Below the pieces are notes generated by a model that did no database searches, was not told the origin of the DNA, and saw nothing but the letters and a program-made list of their open reading frames with translations. 32,632 nt of DNA from a virus, in IMG/VR virus record IMGVR_UViG_3300042898_005702, positions 1 through 32,632 of that record. One strand, given 5' to 3'. Each line of letters opens with the position of its first letter. Within the stretch, counting starts at the first letter, position 1. Shown one piece after another: positions 14,467-22,120 of the stretch. The translations under genes and the position numbers were made by a program.

Positions 14467-16923
14467 ATGAATGTTGTAAAAAGAGATGGAACAGTCGAAC
14501 AAGTAAAGTTTGACAAAATTTCTTCGAGAATCCGCAAGTTAACTTATGGATTAAACGAAGACTATGTAGATTATTTTCAGGTTGCCCAAAAGGTAATTTC
14601 TGGATTGTATGATGGTGTAACCAGCACTGAGCTTGATAAGCTTAGTTCTGAAACCGCAGCATCAATGATTACAACTCACCCTGATTATGGTAAGTTGGCT
14701 TCAAGAATTACAATTACATCACTTTACAAGGATGTTGCAAAAGAGTTTTCAACAGTTGCAAAAGAACTTTATGAATACATCAACCCAGTTAATGATGAGC
14801 CAGCTGGATTGATTTCAGATGAGGTTTATGAAATTATTGAAAAGAACGCTACAACTCTCAATGCGATGATTGTGCATGATCGTGATTTTAATTTCGATTA
14901 TTTTGGATATAAGACTCTAGAAAAGTCATATCTACTTCAACGCCATGGCAAACCTGCAGAAACCCCTCAACAAATGTACATGAGAGTTTCTGTTGGTATT
15001 TGGCGTGACAATCTTGAAATGGTTCAAAAGACCTACGATATGCTTTCACAGGGCCTATTCACCCACGCTACTCCTACTTTGTTTAATTCAGGCACAAAGA
15101 GACCGCAAATGTCTTCTTGTTTCTTATTAGATATTGATGATGACTCGATTCCAGGTATTTACAAGACACTTTCTGACTGTGCAAAGATTTCTCAGTCTGC
15201 AGGTGGAATTGGTGTAAACATTCATAAGATTCGTGCCAAGGGGTCCTATATTAAGGGAACTAACGGCTGGTCAAATGGAATTGTTCCTATGCTACGTGTC
15301 TTCAATGAAACTGCAAGATACGTTGATCAAGGTGGTGGAAAGCGTAAAGGTTCCATCGCTGTTTATCTCGAGCCTTGGCATGGAGATGTTTTTGATTTCA
15401 TTGACCTTCGTAAGAATCATGGGAAGGAAGAAATGAGAGCAAGAGATTTGTTCTTAGCCCTTTGGATTCCTGACTTGTTTATGAAGCGTGTGGAAGAAGA
15501 TGGGAATTGGACTCTTTTCTCACCAGAGGCTGTTCCTGGACTAATTGATGCATACGACACTCCAGAAACCAAAGCGTTTACTGAGCTTTATGAGAAGTAT
15601 GAATCAGAAGGTAAGGGGTTAAAGACTATCAAAGCCCGTGAATTATGGGAAAAAGTTTTAACGTCTCAAATTGAAACAGGCACCCCGTACATGCTTTACA
15701 AGGATGCTGCTAACTATAAGAGCAACCAAAAGAATCTTGGAACAATCAAGTCTTCTAATTTATGTACAGAAATCCTTGAGTATACAGACAAGAATGAAAT
15801 TGCTGTCTGTAACCTGGCTTCTATTGCTTTGCCTAAGTATGTTGTAATTCCTACAGGTAAGGTGCGAGAAAAGGATAAGAAGCTTAGAAAGTTTGATTTC
15901 CAAAAATTGTATGAAGTTACATATCAAGCAACTGTCAATTTAAACCAGGTTATTGATGTTAATTTCTACCCAACCGAAGAAACAAAGGTCTCTAACTTTA
16001 AGCATCGCCCTATTGGCTTAGGTGTTCAAGGTTTGGCTGACACTTTTGCTATGATTGGTGTGGCTTTTGAATCTGATGAAGCACGTAAATTAAACAAAGA
16101 TATTTTTGAAACAATTTACTTTGCTGCTCTTACTGCATCTAAGGATTTGGCTAAGAAGTATGGCTCTTATGCGTCTTTTGAGGGATCTCCAGCATCTCAG
16201 GGTTCATTACAATACGACCTTTGGGGAATTTCTGAAAATGATCTTTCCGGCTTGTGGGATTTTTCAGCTCTTAAAGAAGAAATCAAAGAATTTGGTTTAA
16301 GAAACTCATTACTTGTTGCACCAATGCCTACAGCTTCTACCGCTCAAATCCTTGGTAATAATGAGTGTTTTGAACCATTCACTTCAAATCTTTACAAGAG
16401 AAATACACTATCTGGTGAATATGCAATTGTAAATAAGCATCTTGTTGAAGATCTTGTTAATAATGGCTTGTGGACTGACACTATCAGAATGAAATTGTTC
16501 TTAAACAATGGATCTGTTCAAGAAATTGAAGAAATCCCAGCTGAGATTCGTGATGTTTACAAGACTGTTTGGGAGATGAAGGGTAAGTCTATTCTTGAAA
16601 TGGCTCGTGATCGTAATTATTTTATTGATCAAAGCCAATCATTAAATATGTTTATGGCCGAACCTACCATGTCTAAACTTTCTTCTGCTCACTTTTATGG
16701 ATGGAAGCTTGGTCTTAAAACAGGTATGTACTATCTGAGAACAAAACCAAAAGCTTCTGCAATTAAGGGTCTTGGAATTGACACTTCTGGAATGCAGTCT
16801 TTGGACAAGACACCAATTGTTGAAACTCCAAAGCCAGAGATAAACTCTGACTTTAACCCAGACGAGTTTAATACTGCAGTCTGTTCGCTGGATAATCCAG
16901 ATTGTGAAGCATGTGGTAGCTAG
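14467..16923 (+). CDS. nrdA: Ribonucleotide reductase class Ia alpha subunit (eukaryote-like R1)
   Basis: An 818-aa catalytic subunit. Residues 1-90 form an ATP-cone (VVKRDGTVEQVKFDKISSRI), the allosteric activity site. Active-site residues are in place: C218 (MSSCFLLD), N431, C433 and E435 (SSNLCTEI) and C448 (AVCNLAS), nearly the same numbering as human R1. The Pro-X-Pro-T-A-S loop is present as PMPTASTAQILGNNECFEP. The C-terminus CSLDNPDCEACGS carries the cysteine pair that re-reduces the active site and matches the eukaryotic type (…CLMCGS). It acts with NrdB directly upstream and makes dNTP precursors for phage replication. It ends at a strong terminator, closing the operon. No intein or frameshift was seen. 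Confidence 0.97.
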   Translation: MNVVKRDGTVEQVKFDKISSRIRKLTYGLNEDYVDYFQVAQKVISGLYDGVTSTELDKLSSETAASMITTHPDYGKLASRITITSLYKDVAKEFSTVAKELYEYINPVNDEPAGLISDEVYEIIEKNATTLNAMIVHDRDFNFDYFGYKTLEKSYLLQRHGKPAETPQQMYMRVSVGIWRDNLEMVQKTYDMLSQGLFTHATPTLFNSGTKRPQMSSCFLLDIDDDSIPGIYKTLSDCAKISQSAGGIGVNIHKIRAKGSYIKGTNGWSNGIVPMLRVFNETARYVDQGGGKRKGSIAVYLEPWHGDVFDFIDLRKNHGKEEMRARDLFLALWIPDLFMKRVEEDGNWTLFSPEAVPGLIDAYDTPETKAFTELYEKYESEGKGLKTIKARELWEKVLTSQIETGTPYMLYKDAANYKSNQKNLGTIKSSNLCTEILEYTDKNEIAVCNLASIALPKYVVIPTGKVREKDKKLRKFDFQKLYEVTYQATVNLNQVIDVNFYPTEETKVSNFKHRPIGLGVQGLADTFAMIGVAFESDEARKLNKDIFETIYFAALTASKDLAKKYGSYASFEGSPASQGSLQYDLWGISENDLSGLWDFSALKEEIKEFGLRNSLLVAPMPTASTAQILGNNECFEPFTSNLYKRNTLSGEYAIVNKHLVEDLVNNGLWTDTIRMKLFLNNGSVQEIEEIPAEIRDVYKTVWEMKGKSILEMARDRNYFIDQSQSLNMFMAEPTMSKLSSAHFYGWKLGLKTGMYYLRTKPKASAIKGLGIDTSGMQSLDKTPIVETPKPEINSDFNPDEFNTAVCSLDNPDCEACGS

Positions 16924-16954
16924 AAAAAAGGGAGGAGAAATCCTCCCTTTTTTC
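16923..16954 (+). terminator. Rho-independent terminator after nrdA
   Basis: GAAAAAAGGGAGGA (16923-16936) pairs fully with TCCTCCCTTTTTTC (16941-16954) around a GAAA tetraloop. The right arm itself supplies the U-tract. The left arm begins within the nrdA stop codon. Confidence 0.92.
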
Positions 16955-16983
16955 TTTACAATTTAGATATATCGTGGCATAAT
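16955..16983 (+). promoter_or_regulatory. Sigma-70-type promoter for the dUTPase operon
   Basis: TTTACA (16955-16960), a 17-base spacer and CATAAT (16978-16983) match consensus at 10 of 12 positions. It lies directly after the nrdA terminator. It has the same TTTACA-N17 form as the promoter at 11154. A start is expected near 16990, giving a very short leader that just about includes GGAG. Confidence 0.65.
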
Positions 16984-16998
16984 ACATTGGAGAAAAAC

Positions 16999-17325
16999 AT
17001 GGCTGAAAAAAAGAAAAACATGCAAGAAAGATTGGTCAAAATTATTGACGCACTTGTAAAAGAGGATGAAGGCACCGAAGAACTTCCAGTAGTTCAAAAA
17101 ACATTATGGTTAGTTCTTCAAGATGTTGAAACTGATGCTGTTTTTCAGTCTCCTTTAAGTTTAGAAGATATCAAAGAAATAACTGGTATGTCAAGAACTT
17201 TGCAAGGAAGAGAATTATATAATTTTGCAACTAATTTAAGAAATCGTGTTGAACCTATCAAATTAATTGTTGATTTAAATCAATCGGAAGTATCTCCAGA
17301 ACAAATTATGAAGGAATCTATTTAA
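16999..17325 (+). CDS. Hypothetical small protein, 108 aa
   Basis: Not recognised. ATG 16999 is preceded by GGAG at 16989-16992 and chosen over an in-frame TTG at 16987, which would overlap that site. The protein begins with a lysine-rich stretch (MAEKKKNMQERL), is helical in its first half (LVKIIDALVKEDEG) and has a segment SPLSLEDIKEITGMSRTLQ that might form a helix-turn-helix. It has no cysteine or histidine cluster. Its stop codon directly abuts the dUTPase start (TAA then ATG), so the two are co-translated, and the pair has its own promoter. A regulatory role is possible but not shown. Confidence 0.65.
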   Translation: MAEKKKNMQERLVKIIDALVKEDEGTEELPVVQKTLWLVLQDVETDAVFQSPLSLEDIKEITGMSRTLQGRELYNFATNLRNRVEPIKLIVDLNQSEVSPEQIMKESI

Positions 17326-17802
17326 ATGGATATCGTTGCTAAGGTAGAAATTAAAGCATTTCGTGAAAGTGCTATTATTCCAAAGAAGGCTACAGAAGGT
17401 GCAGCTGGCTATGACTTGTGTGCATGCATTCCTGATTACACAAGCGGGATGATGATTCACCCACACAACAGCTTGATTGTTCCTACAGGATTAAATGTAA
17501 ACATTCCTGAAGGTTACGAAATCCAAATTCGTCCTCGCTCTGGCTTGGCTGCAAAGCATGGAGTGACTGTTCTCAATACACCTGGAACTATTGATTGTGA
17601 TTATTCAGGTGATGGAGAAGACTTTGAACTGAAGGTTATTCTTTTCAATCATAATAAGGTTCCATTTATCATCAATAATGGCGACCGAATTGCTCAAATG
17701 GTTGTTGCTAAGTTAGCAGCGCATGAGCTAGTTGAGGTTGAAGAGTTTGGTAAGTCAGCAAACAAGTCTCGTAAGGGTGGACTTGGAAGTACAGGAAAGT
17801 AA
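17326..17802 (+). CDS. dut: dUTP diphosphatase (trimeric dUTPase)
   Basis: A 158-aa enzyme that hydrolyses dUTP to dUMP, keeping uracil out of DNA and supplying thymidylate synthesis. All five motifs of the trimeric family appear in order: AGYDLCA (motif 1), RPRSGLA (2), GTIDCDYSGD with a short GEDFELKV following (3), GDRIAQMVV (4) and the C-terminal flexible lid RKGGLGSTG (5). The extra residues between DYSGD and ELKV are a small variation of motif 3. Length is normal. It fits with RNR upstream and with the deaminase at 12610, which may produce dUMP by another route. Start ATG 17326 follows directly on the previous stop. Confidence 0.96.
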   Translation: MDIVAKVEIKAFRESAIIPKKATEGAAGYDLCACIPDYTSGMMIHPHNSLIVPTGLNVNIPEGYEIQIRPRSGLAAKHGVTVLNTPGTIDCDYSGDGEDFELKVILFNHNKVPFIINNGDRIAQMVVAKLAAHELVEVEEFGKSANKSRKGGLGSTGK

Positions 17803-18134
17803 TGACTCCAGAGTTTAAGAAGTTCGTGAATCTTATTGGACACGAAATTACAATCTCAGGTCATGGAACTTTACCTAAATCAGAAAATCCATGCTTTGTA
17901 AAAACTAAGCAAAGAATTATTGCTTATTTAACTGGAATCCCAATTGCTGAAACTCATTTTGAATCAATTGAGAATCTTCCAGATCCAGAAGAAGGAGTGT
18001 ATTACATTGTTAACAGAGTCACAATGGATTTCATTCCTTTTAATCGAGAAGATGTTTTCTGTGTAGATACAGGCCCTTCTGCAATTAGGGATCAGAGTGG
18101 TCAGGTAGTTGCAGTAACTCAACTCACTCTATAA
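17802..18134 (+). CDS. Conserved phage protein of unknown function, 110 aa
   Basis: It overlaps the dUTPase stop by one base (TAATG). The sequence begins FVNLIGHEITI, has a middle block ITGIPIAETHFESIENLPDPEEGVYYIVNRV-like pattern and ends FNREDVFCVDTGPSAIRDQSGQVVAV. I recognise this arrangement (N-L-x-x-H-E-I, 'LP.PE.GV.YIV', 'R.DV..PDTGP.AIR...G.I..V') from small proteins found in many phages and some bacteria, with no known activity. The DTGP-AIR block may mark a ligand site, but that is a guess. It is a small beta-rich protein with no signal peptide. The operon ends here, at a bidirectional terminator. Confidence 0.72.
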   Translation: MTPEFKKFVNLIGHEITISGHGTLPKSENPCFVKTKQRIIAYLTGIPIAETHFESIENLPDPEEGVYYIVNRVTMDFIPFNREDVFCVDTGPSAIRDQSGQVVAVTQLTL

Positions 18135-18140
18135 AGATTT

Positions 18141-18167
18141 AAACCCATCGAATTCGATGGGTTTTTT
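18141..18167. terminator. Bidirectional terminator between convergent genes
   Basis: AAACCCATCG and CGATGGGTTT form a perfect 10-bp stem with an AATT loop, followed by TTTTTT on the plus strand. It lies between the plus-strand gene ending at 18134 and the minus-strand exonuclease ending at 18168. The minus-strand side has a weaker U-tract. The hairpin at 25735 is nearly identical. Confidence 0.9.
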
Positions 18168-18758
18168 CTATACTAGTCTAACGTTTTCAATAAAGTCTTC
18201 TAATTTGCTTTGGCGTCTGAGTAGTCCAAAAAATAAAGCGAGTGTATTAGAAGCGTCAACGTCAGCTCTGTGTGGTGTGCCAACAAAGTTCATCTTAAAC
18301 TTTCCCATTGCAGATTTGAGACTTGAAGTAGTGTTTTTGTCCTGAGCGAGCATCAAGTATGTATTGATAGTTTTGACATCAATTTCTCTTCTGCCAAACT
18401 TCTTGAATTCAATATGCCTATCTTTGAACTCTTTCTTTAGTCCATCGCAATCACCACCACCCCATGTAACAGGGTTTACGAAGCAATCATATTGATCCAT
18501 AAGATCAGTAAGTTCTAGTGCAACCTGATTGTGAGAAACTGATTGGCTTAGTACGTCTTCATCGGTTATTCCAGTAAGAATTGTTATGTATGGGTAAAGT
18601 GGTTCGTGTGGATTTAAATACCACTTACATGTAAAGTATTCAGATTGCTTTTGATTAATGTTTCCAATAGCAATGCCTACTTGAATAATTTTTCTTTCAG
18701 ACAGATTATTCTCTTCATTATTATTAAGCTCCAAGTCTATTGCTAAAAAGTTTTTCAT
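18168..18758 (-). CDS. DEDDh-type 3'-5' exonuclease (DnaQ-like)
   Basis: A 196-aa protein and the only convincing minus-strand gene. Exo I is D8-x-E10 (FLAIDLELN), Exo II is around D103/D105 (WGGGDCDGLKKEF), and Exo III has H163 and D168 (GTPHRADVDA), the DEDDh pattern of DnaQ, RNase T and related enzymes. The pattern VGIAIGN after Exo I and 'HRADVDASNTLALF' are typical. The start at 18758 is preferred to a longer frame reaching 18830, because conserved sequence begins right there and a TATAAT lies six bases upstream. It might proofread for the phage DnaE, but it could equally trim RNA or DNA ends (KapD/Eri-like). It lacks any visible clamp-binding motif. Its opposite orientation implies separate regulation. 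Confidence 0.85.
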   Translation of the reverse strand: MKNFLAIDLELNNNEENNLSERKIIQVGIAIGNINQKQSEYFTCKWYLNPHEPLYPYITILTGITDEDVLSQSVSHNQVALELTDLMDQYDCFVNPVTWGGGDCDGLKKEFKDRHIEFKKFGRREIDVKTINTYLMLAQDKNTTSSLKSAMGKFKMNFVGTPHRADVDASNTLALFFGLLRRQSKLEDFIENVRLV

Positions 18759-18763
18759 GAAGC

Positions 18764-18770
18764 TATTATA
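18764..18770. promoter_or_regulatory. Overlapping divergent -10 boxes between exonuclease and next gene
   Basis: On the minus strand TATAAT occupies 18770-18765, six bases before the exonuclease ATG, with no Shine-Dalgarno, so the mRNA may be leaderless. On the plus strand TATTAT (18764-18769) has TTGCTA 18 bases upstream (18740-18745) and would drive the gene at 18793. The two would compete for polymerase. Confidence 0.45.
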
Positions 18771-18792
18771 CTTTAATGATAGGTCAAATGCT

Positions 18793-19284
18793 ATGAAGAA
18801 TGTTGTGTTTTTAGAAGCTCCTGAGATCAAAACTTTAGCTGAACAGCTAAAAGAGAGATACTACGTGTATATTGGCTACGTAGATTTAGAACAGATATAC
18901 TTTGCTGAAATGGTTGGTCCTACTCCAAAAAAAGCGAAGCCAATTGTTGTAAATGGGCTTGCTCAAAAATGGGTGAGAGATTTACTTCTTGGTGATATTC
19001 AAGATAAGAAAATATATTGTTTGGGAGTTTATGAAGAGAAATGGGCTGAATTAACAAAGCCTCATAAAGAGTGGGCATTGTTTTCTGCTTTATATTCTAT
19101 CAGCCCACAAAATGATGGAACTATAAGGCAATTTGAAGTTCAGGATTATGGATTTATTTTAGAATACTTTATCCGAAATAATTATGGCGCTAACTATATG
19201 AATCATAGTATACTGCCTTCATTGCTGGATAGTAAAGATCCACTACCAATACCATTACCAGCAGATCCAGAGGAAAATGAATGA
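18793..19284 (+). CDS. Hypothetical protein, faintly like a degenerate phage metallopeptidase
   Basis: A 163-aa soluble protein. ATG 18793 is chosen because the frame upstream of it (to 18757) runs into the divergent promoter. The segment LFSALYSISPQNDGTIRQFEVQ followed by DYGFIL resembles in layout the end of small phage metallopeptidase-like proteins, where an HExxH helix is followed by 'GKLR-HDV-D-G'. Here the HExxH is replaced by FSALYS and both His are gone, so peptidase activity is not expected. The C-terminus is Pro- and acid-rich (PLPIPLPADPEENE). It overlaps the dnaX start by four bases (ATGA). The family resemblance is weak and I would treat it as unknown. Confidence 0.6.
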   Translation: MKNVVFLEAPEIKTLAEQLKERYYVYIGYVDLEQIYFAEMVGPTPKKAKPIVVNGLAQKWVRDLLLGDIQDKKIYCLGVYEEKWAELTKPHKEWALFSALYSISPQNDGTIRQFEVQDYGFILEYFIRNNYGANYMNHSILPSLLDSKDPLPIPLPADPEENE

Positions 19285-20348
19285 GTTTCTATAACAAATA
19301 TCGCCCTAAGCAATTTTCTGATTTTTCTGGTGATTTTACAGTTCAGGTTTTAAAAGCACAAATTGAGAAGAATCAAGTTCAGCATGCTTATTTATTTTCA
19401 GGCCCTCCAGGTACAGGTAAAACATCATTAGCTCGGTTAATGGCTATGTCTCTTCTATGCGAAAATAGAGAAGATGGAACTTCTGAGCCTGATATTGAAA
19501 GCAATTCTTCAAAGATGATTTTAGCTGATAAGCATAGAGATTTGATTGAAGTTAATTGTGCTGTCAATAATGGTGTTGACAATGTGAGAGAAAACATTGC
19601 AGAAAAGATGAGATTGATGCCTGCCTATGGTAAATATCGCATCTTTATTTTAGACGAATGCCACATGCTTACAACACAAGCACAGAACTCTCTTTTGAAA
19701 ATTGTCGAAGAGCCACCAGCCCATATCATCTTCTTTTTTTGCACCACAGACCCTAACAAAGTACTTCCAGCAATCAAAACAAGATGCCAACACTTTCAAT
19801 TAAAGAAGCTAAGTGTCAATAACTGCAAACAAATATTAGAAAAAATTGTAAAAGTAGAATTAATTGATTCTGAAAGTAAAGCTCTAGACTTAATTGTCAA
19901 AGAGTCAAATGGAAGTGTTCGAACTGCTTTGAGTATTCTTGAACAAATAAGCACAATTGGTGTTAATGAAGAGAATGTTAGAAGTATTTTGGGCAGAAGT
20001 CCAAGGCAACTTTCTGTTGAATTAATAAAAAATATATATAGTAAGAATAGAGGTAAATCATACTCAATCTTAGAGTCATGTCATTTGGAGGGCAGAGATC
20101 TTTCTGCAATACTAGATGAAATGGCTAGGTTATTGATGGAAAGCATTTCTTATCGTTTGCTTAAAATAAAGGAAACTGATAGGGCAGAAGACATAGAGTT
20201 TTTAATGCAAGAAAAGCCGTCAATAATTTTAGAGACAGTAGAACAGCTATTACTAATTGTTAAAAATATACGGCAAAACGTTTCTGAAGATTTAATTGTT
20301 CAAACAGGAATCTTAAGAATTATTGATCTGGTTGCTTCTAAAGAGTGA
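19281..20348 (+). CDS. dnaX: DNA polymerase III clamp-loader subunit gamma/tau (DnaX)
   Basis: A 355-aa AAA+ ATPase that loads the sliding clamp. It begins YNKYRPKQFSDFSGD as DnaX does. Walker A is GPPGTGKTS (41-49), Walker B/DExx is ILDECHML (123-130), the sensor-1 block is FFCTTDPNK, and TRCQHF (167-172) carries the SRC-like arginine finger. The cysteines of the bacterial DnaX zinc module are missing except C60, so the zinc site is lost. The C-terminal tau domains that bind DnaE and DnaB are absent, so it corresponds to the gamma form. With beta and delta genes close by, the phage may build its own loader, with DnaX also replacing delta-prime, which I did not find. Confidence 0.94.
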   Translation: MSFYNKYRPKQFSDFSGDFTVQVLKAQIEKNQVQHAYLFSGPPGTGKTSLARLMAMSLLCENREDGTSEPDIESNSSKMILADKHRDLIEVNCAVNNGVDNVRENIAEKMRLMPAYGKYRIFILDECHMLTTQAQNSLLKIVEEPPAHIIFFFCTTDPNKVLPAIKTRCQHFQLKKLSVNNCKQILEKIVKVELIDSESKALDLIVKESNGSVRTALSILEQISTIGVNEENVRSILGRSPRQLSVELIKNIYSKNRGKSYSILESCHLEGRDLSAILDEMARLLMESISYRLLKIKETDRAEDIEFLMQEKPSIILETVEQLLLIVKNIRQNVSEDLIVQTGILRIIDLVASKE

Positions 20349-20387
20349 CAAAGTAGTTTGTTGACTTGTAGCCGTAGAGTGGGGAAT

Positions 20388-21089
20388 ATGGCTCAAGAAG
20401 AAGTTAGAATTGTTAATATAGTTAGAAAAGCGAAAAAAGGTGACAAGCGATCATTTAATTTCTTGCTCAAATTAGTAGAGCCGGATCTTAAAAAAATTGC
20501 TAGTCACTTTTTTATTTTAGGCGGAGATAGAGATGACGTATTGCAAGAGTTGAGATTAGGAGTTGTCAAAGCAGTCAATTCTTATGATCCAACCAAAGAT
20601 ACAACATTTAAAAACTTCTGCGTCAATCTTGTTTGTAAAAGACATCTAGCAACAGCAATATCATCAGCAAAAAGAATGAAGAACTCTATACTGAATGACT
20701 CAATTTCTTTAGATGCACCTATCATTCTTGGAGATGATGGTAATTTACAAACTCTTGCAGACTTTATTCCAGATAGGCTAAATCCTTTTGATGAATCTCC
20801 TGAAACTAATTTGGTTGAAGACATAATCATTAAAGAAGAGTATGAACAAACGTCTAGGTTATTAAAGCTGAAATTGACACCATTAGAGGAAGATATTTTT
20901 ACAGAATATGGATTTAACTCCTCATATAAAGAAATATCGAACTCTTTAAAAGTTCCTCCTAAGTGTGTTGATAATGCTCTTACTAGAATTAGAAAGAAAG
21001 CTACTGAGGTGTACCATGTATATTCTCTGCAGGAAACAATTTTAGTTCAGAGTAAGATTAAGAAAGAAGAGCCCAAGCCAGAAGAATAG
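20388..21089 (+). CDS. RNA polymerase sigma factor, SigH-like
   Basis: A 233-aa sigma-70 family protein. Region 2 covers about 8-95: KKGDKRSFNFLLKLVEPDLKKIASHFFILGGDRDDVLQE, then TTFKNFCVNLVCKRHLATAI, which parallels Bacillus SigH (…YFLIGADREDIVQEG…FKAFAELCITRQIITAI). The linker SISLDAPII…TLADFI resembles SigH's 'VSLDKPI…TLLDVI'. Region 4 covers about 155-205, with a helix-turn-helix SYKEISNSLKVPPKCVDNALTRIRKK, again like SigH's 'SYQEISDELNRHVKSIDNALQRVKRK'. A Lys/Glu-rich tail follows. ATG 20388 with GGGG(A) upstream is chosen over TTG 20358. It probably redirects host RNA polymerase to a phage promoter class. The likeness to a sporulation-type sigma is notable beside the SpoVS-like gene. 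Confidence 0.88.
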   Translation: MAQEEVRIVNIVRKAKKGDKRSFNFLLKLVEPDLKKIASHFFILGGDRDDVLQELRLGVVKAVNSYDPTKDTTFKNFCVNLVCKRHLATAISSAKRMKNSILNDSISLDAPIILGDDGNLQTLADFIPDRLNPFDESPETNLVEDIIIKEEYEQTSRLLKLKLTPLEEDIFTEYGFNSSYKEISNSLKVPPKCVDNALTRIRKKATEVYHVYSLQETILVQSKIKKEEPKPEE

Positions 21090-21124
21090 TTGCAAATATT
21101 TCTACGAAGAAGTAGAATAGATGC

Positions 21125-22120
21125 ATGGAAACTTCGATTGTTGATGTAGTAATCGGCATGCAATATGGCGATGAAGGCAAGGGCAAAATAGCCAATCAAA
21201 TGGCTGCATCTGGTGAATATGACTATGTGATTCGCTTCAATGGTGGAGGAAACGCTGGTCATACAATTTACCTCAATGGAGAGAAAATTGTTACACATCT
21301 TGTTCCTTGTGGTATTCTGCATGGCATTCCTAGTGTCATTGGTAATGGTTGTGTTATCAATACGCAAAAATTATTTGACGAACTTGCGTATCTTGAAGGA
21401 CTTGGATTTAACACAACGCTACTGAAGATTGCAGAAAACGCACATATAATTACTAAAGAACATATTGACGAAGATTCCAAAGATACCACCATTGGAACAA
21501 CTCGCACTGGAAACGGCCCTTGTTATAAAGACAAAGTTGGTCGTACAGGACTTCGTGCCAAAGATGTTCCTGAATTAGAACCATATCTTGTCGATATGTA
21601 TAGTCTCATCCATTCTTCCCCAAAGAAATTTTTAGCTGAAGGTGCTCAAGGGTACTGGCTTGATGTTGATTTTGGTGATTATCCTTATGTCACTTCTTCA
21701 AATACAGGAGTAGGAGCAGTATTAAATAATGGTTTCAATTATAAGCAAGTTCGGAACGTTGTCGGGGTTATCAAGTGTTATTCTACCTATGTTGGAGCTA
21801 AAGGATACCAAAAATATGACGAGCGATTTGAAAAGCTGCGTGAGATTGGTCAAGAATATGGAGCCACTACTGGTAGACCAAGACAAATAGATTGGCTAAA
21901 TCTTGATGAAGTAAATACTGCTTGCCAAATGAATGGAATCACTAAATTAATTGTAAACAAAATGGATGTTTTAGCTCAGATTGAAAATGGTTGGGACTGG
22001 TATCAAGATGGTAAATTACATTTTGTTGATGATGAAGGTTCATTTATGCTTTGTCTTATGAATCAGATTACGAAATATAATCCAGGTATTGAAATTGAAT
22101 TCCAGGGGCAGTTACATTGA
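21125..22120 (+). CDS. purA: Short adenylosuccinate synthetase-family enzyme (PurA or PurZ-like)
   Basis: A 331-aa GTP-dependent ligase of the PurA fold that joins aspartate to a purine nucleotide. Visible motifs: P-loop GMQYGDEGKGK (11-21, catalytic Asp D16 kept), GGGNAGHT (40-47, catalytic His), IGTTRTGNGP (123-132), AEGAQG (171-176), YPYVTSSNT (186-194), YSTYVGA (219-225), ATTGRPRQIDW (247-257) and the GTP-base motif NKMD (278-281). Cellular PurA is about 430 aa; the missing parts are the helical region before AEGAQG and the C-terminal portion. Other differences from E. coli are STRVG→STYVG, TTGRG→TTRTG and TGRRRR→TGRPRQ. Phage PurZ enzymes, which convert dGMP for 2-aminoadenine synthesis, are also short, but the classical ones replace the catalytic Asp. 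The substrate (IMP or dGMP) is therefore open. Fold certain, role uncertain. Confidence 0.88.
   Translation: METSIVDVVIGMQYGDEGKGKIANQMAASGEYDYVIRFNGGGNAGHTIYLNGEKIVTHLVPCGILHGIPSVIGNGCVINTQKLFDELAYLEGLGFNTTLLKIAENAHIITKEHIDEDSKDTTIGTTRTGNGPCYKDKVGRTGLRAKDVPELEPYLVDMYSLIHSSPKKFLAEGAQGYWLDVDFGDYPYVTSSNTGVGAVLNNGFNYKQVRNVVGVIKCYSTYVGAKGYQKYDERFEKLREIGQEYGATTGRPRQIDWLNLDEVNTACQMNGITKLIVNKMDVLAQIENGWDWYQDGKLHFVDDEGSFMLCLMNQITKYNPGIEIEFQGQLH

Noticed and set aside
20360-20387. Promoter TTGACT before the SigH-like gene
   Set aside because: A TTGACT is present, but at 16-18 bases downstream there is only GGGGAATA-type sequence, not a -10 box; the gene is more likely read from the dnaX operon.
21125-22120. 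Firm call as classical PurZ
   Set aside because: The catalytic aspartate (D16 in GDEGKG) that classical phage PurZ enzymes replace is kept, and no DatZ or DpoZ partner is visible, so only the family is called.
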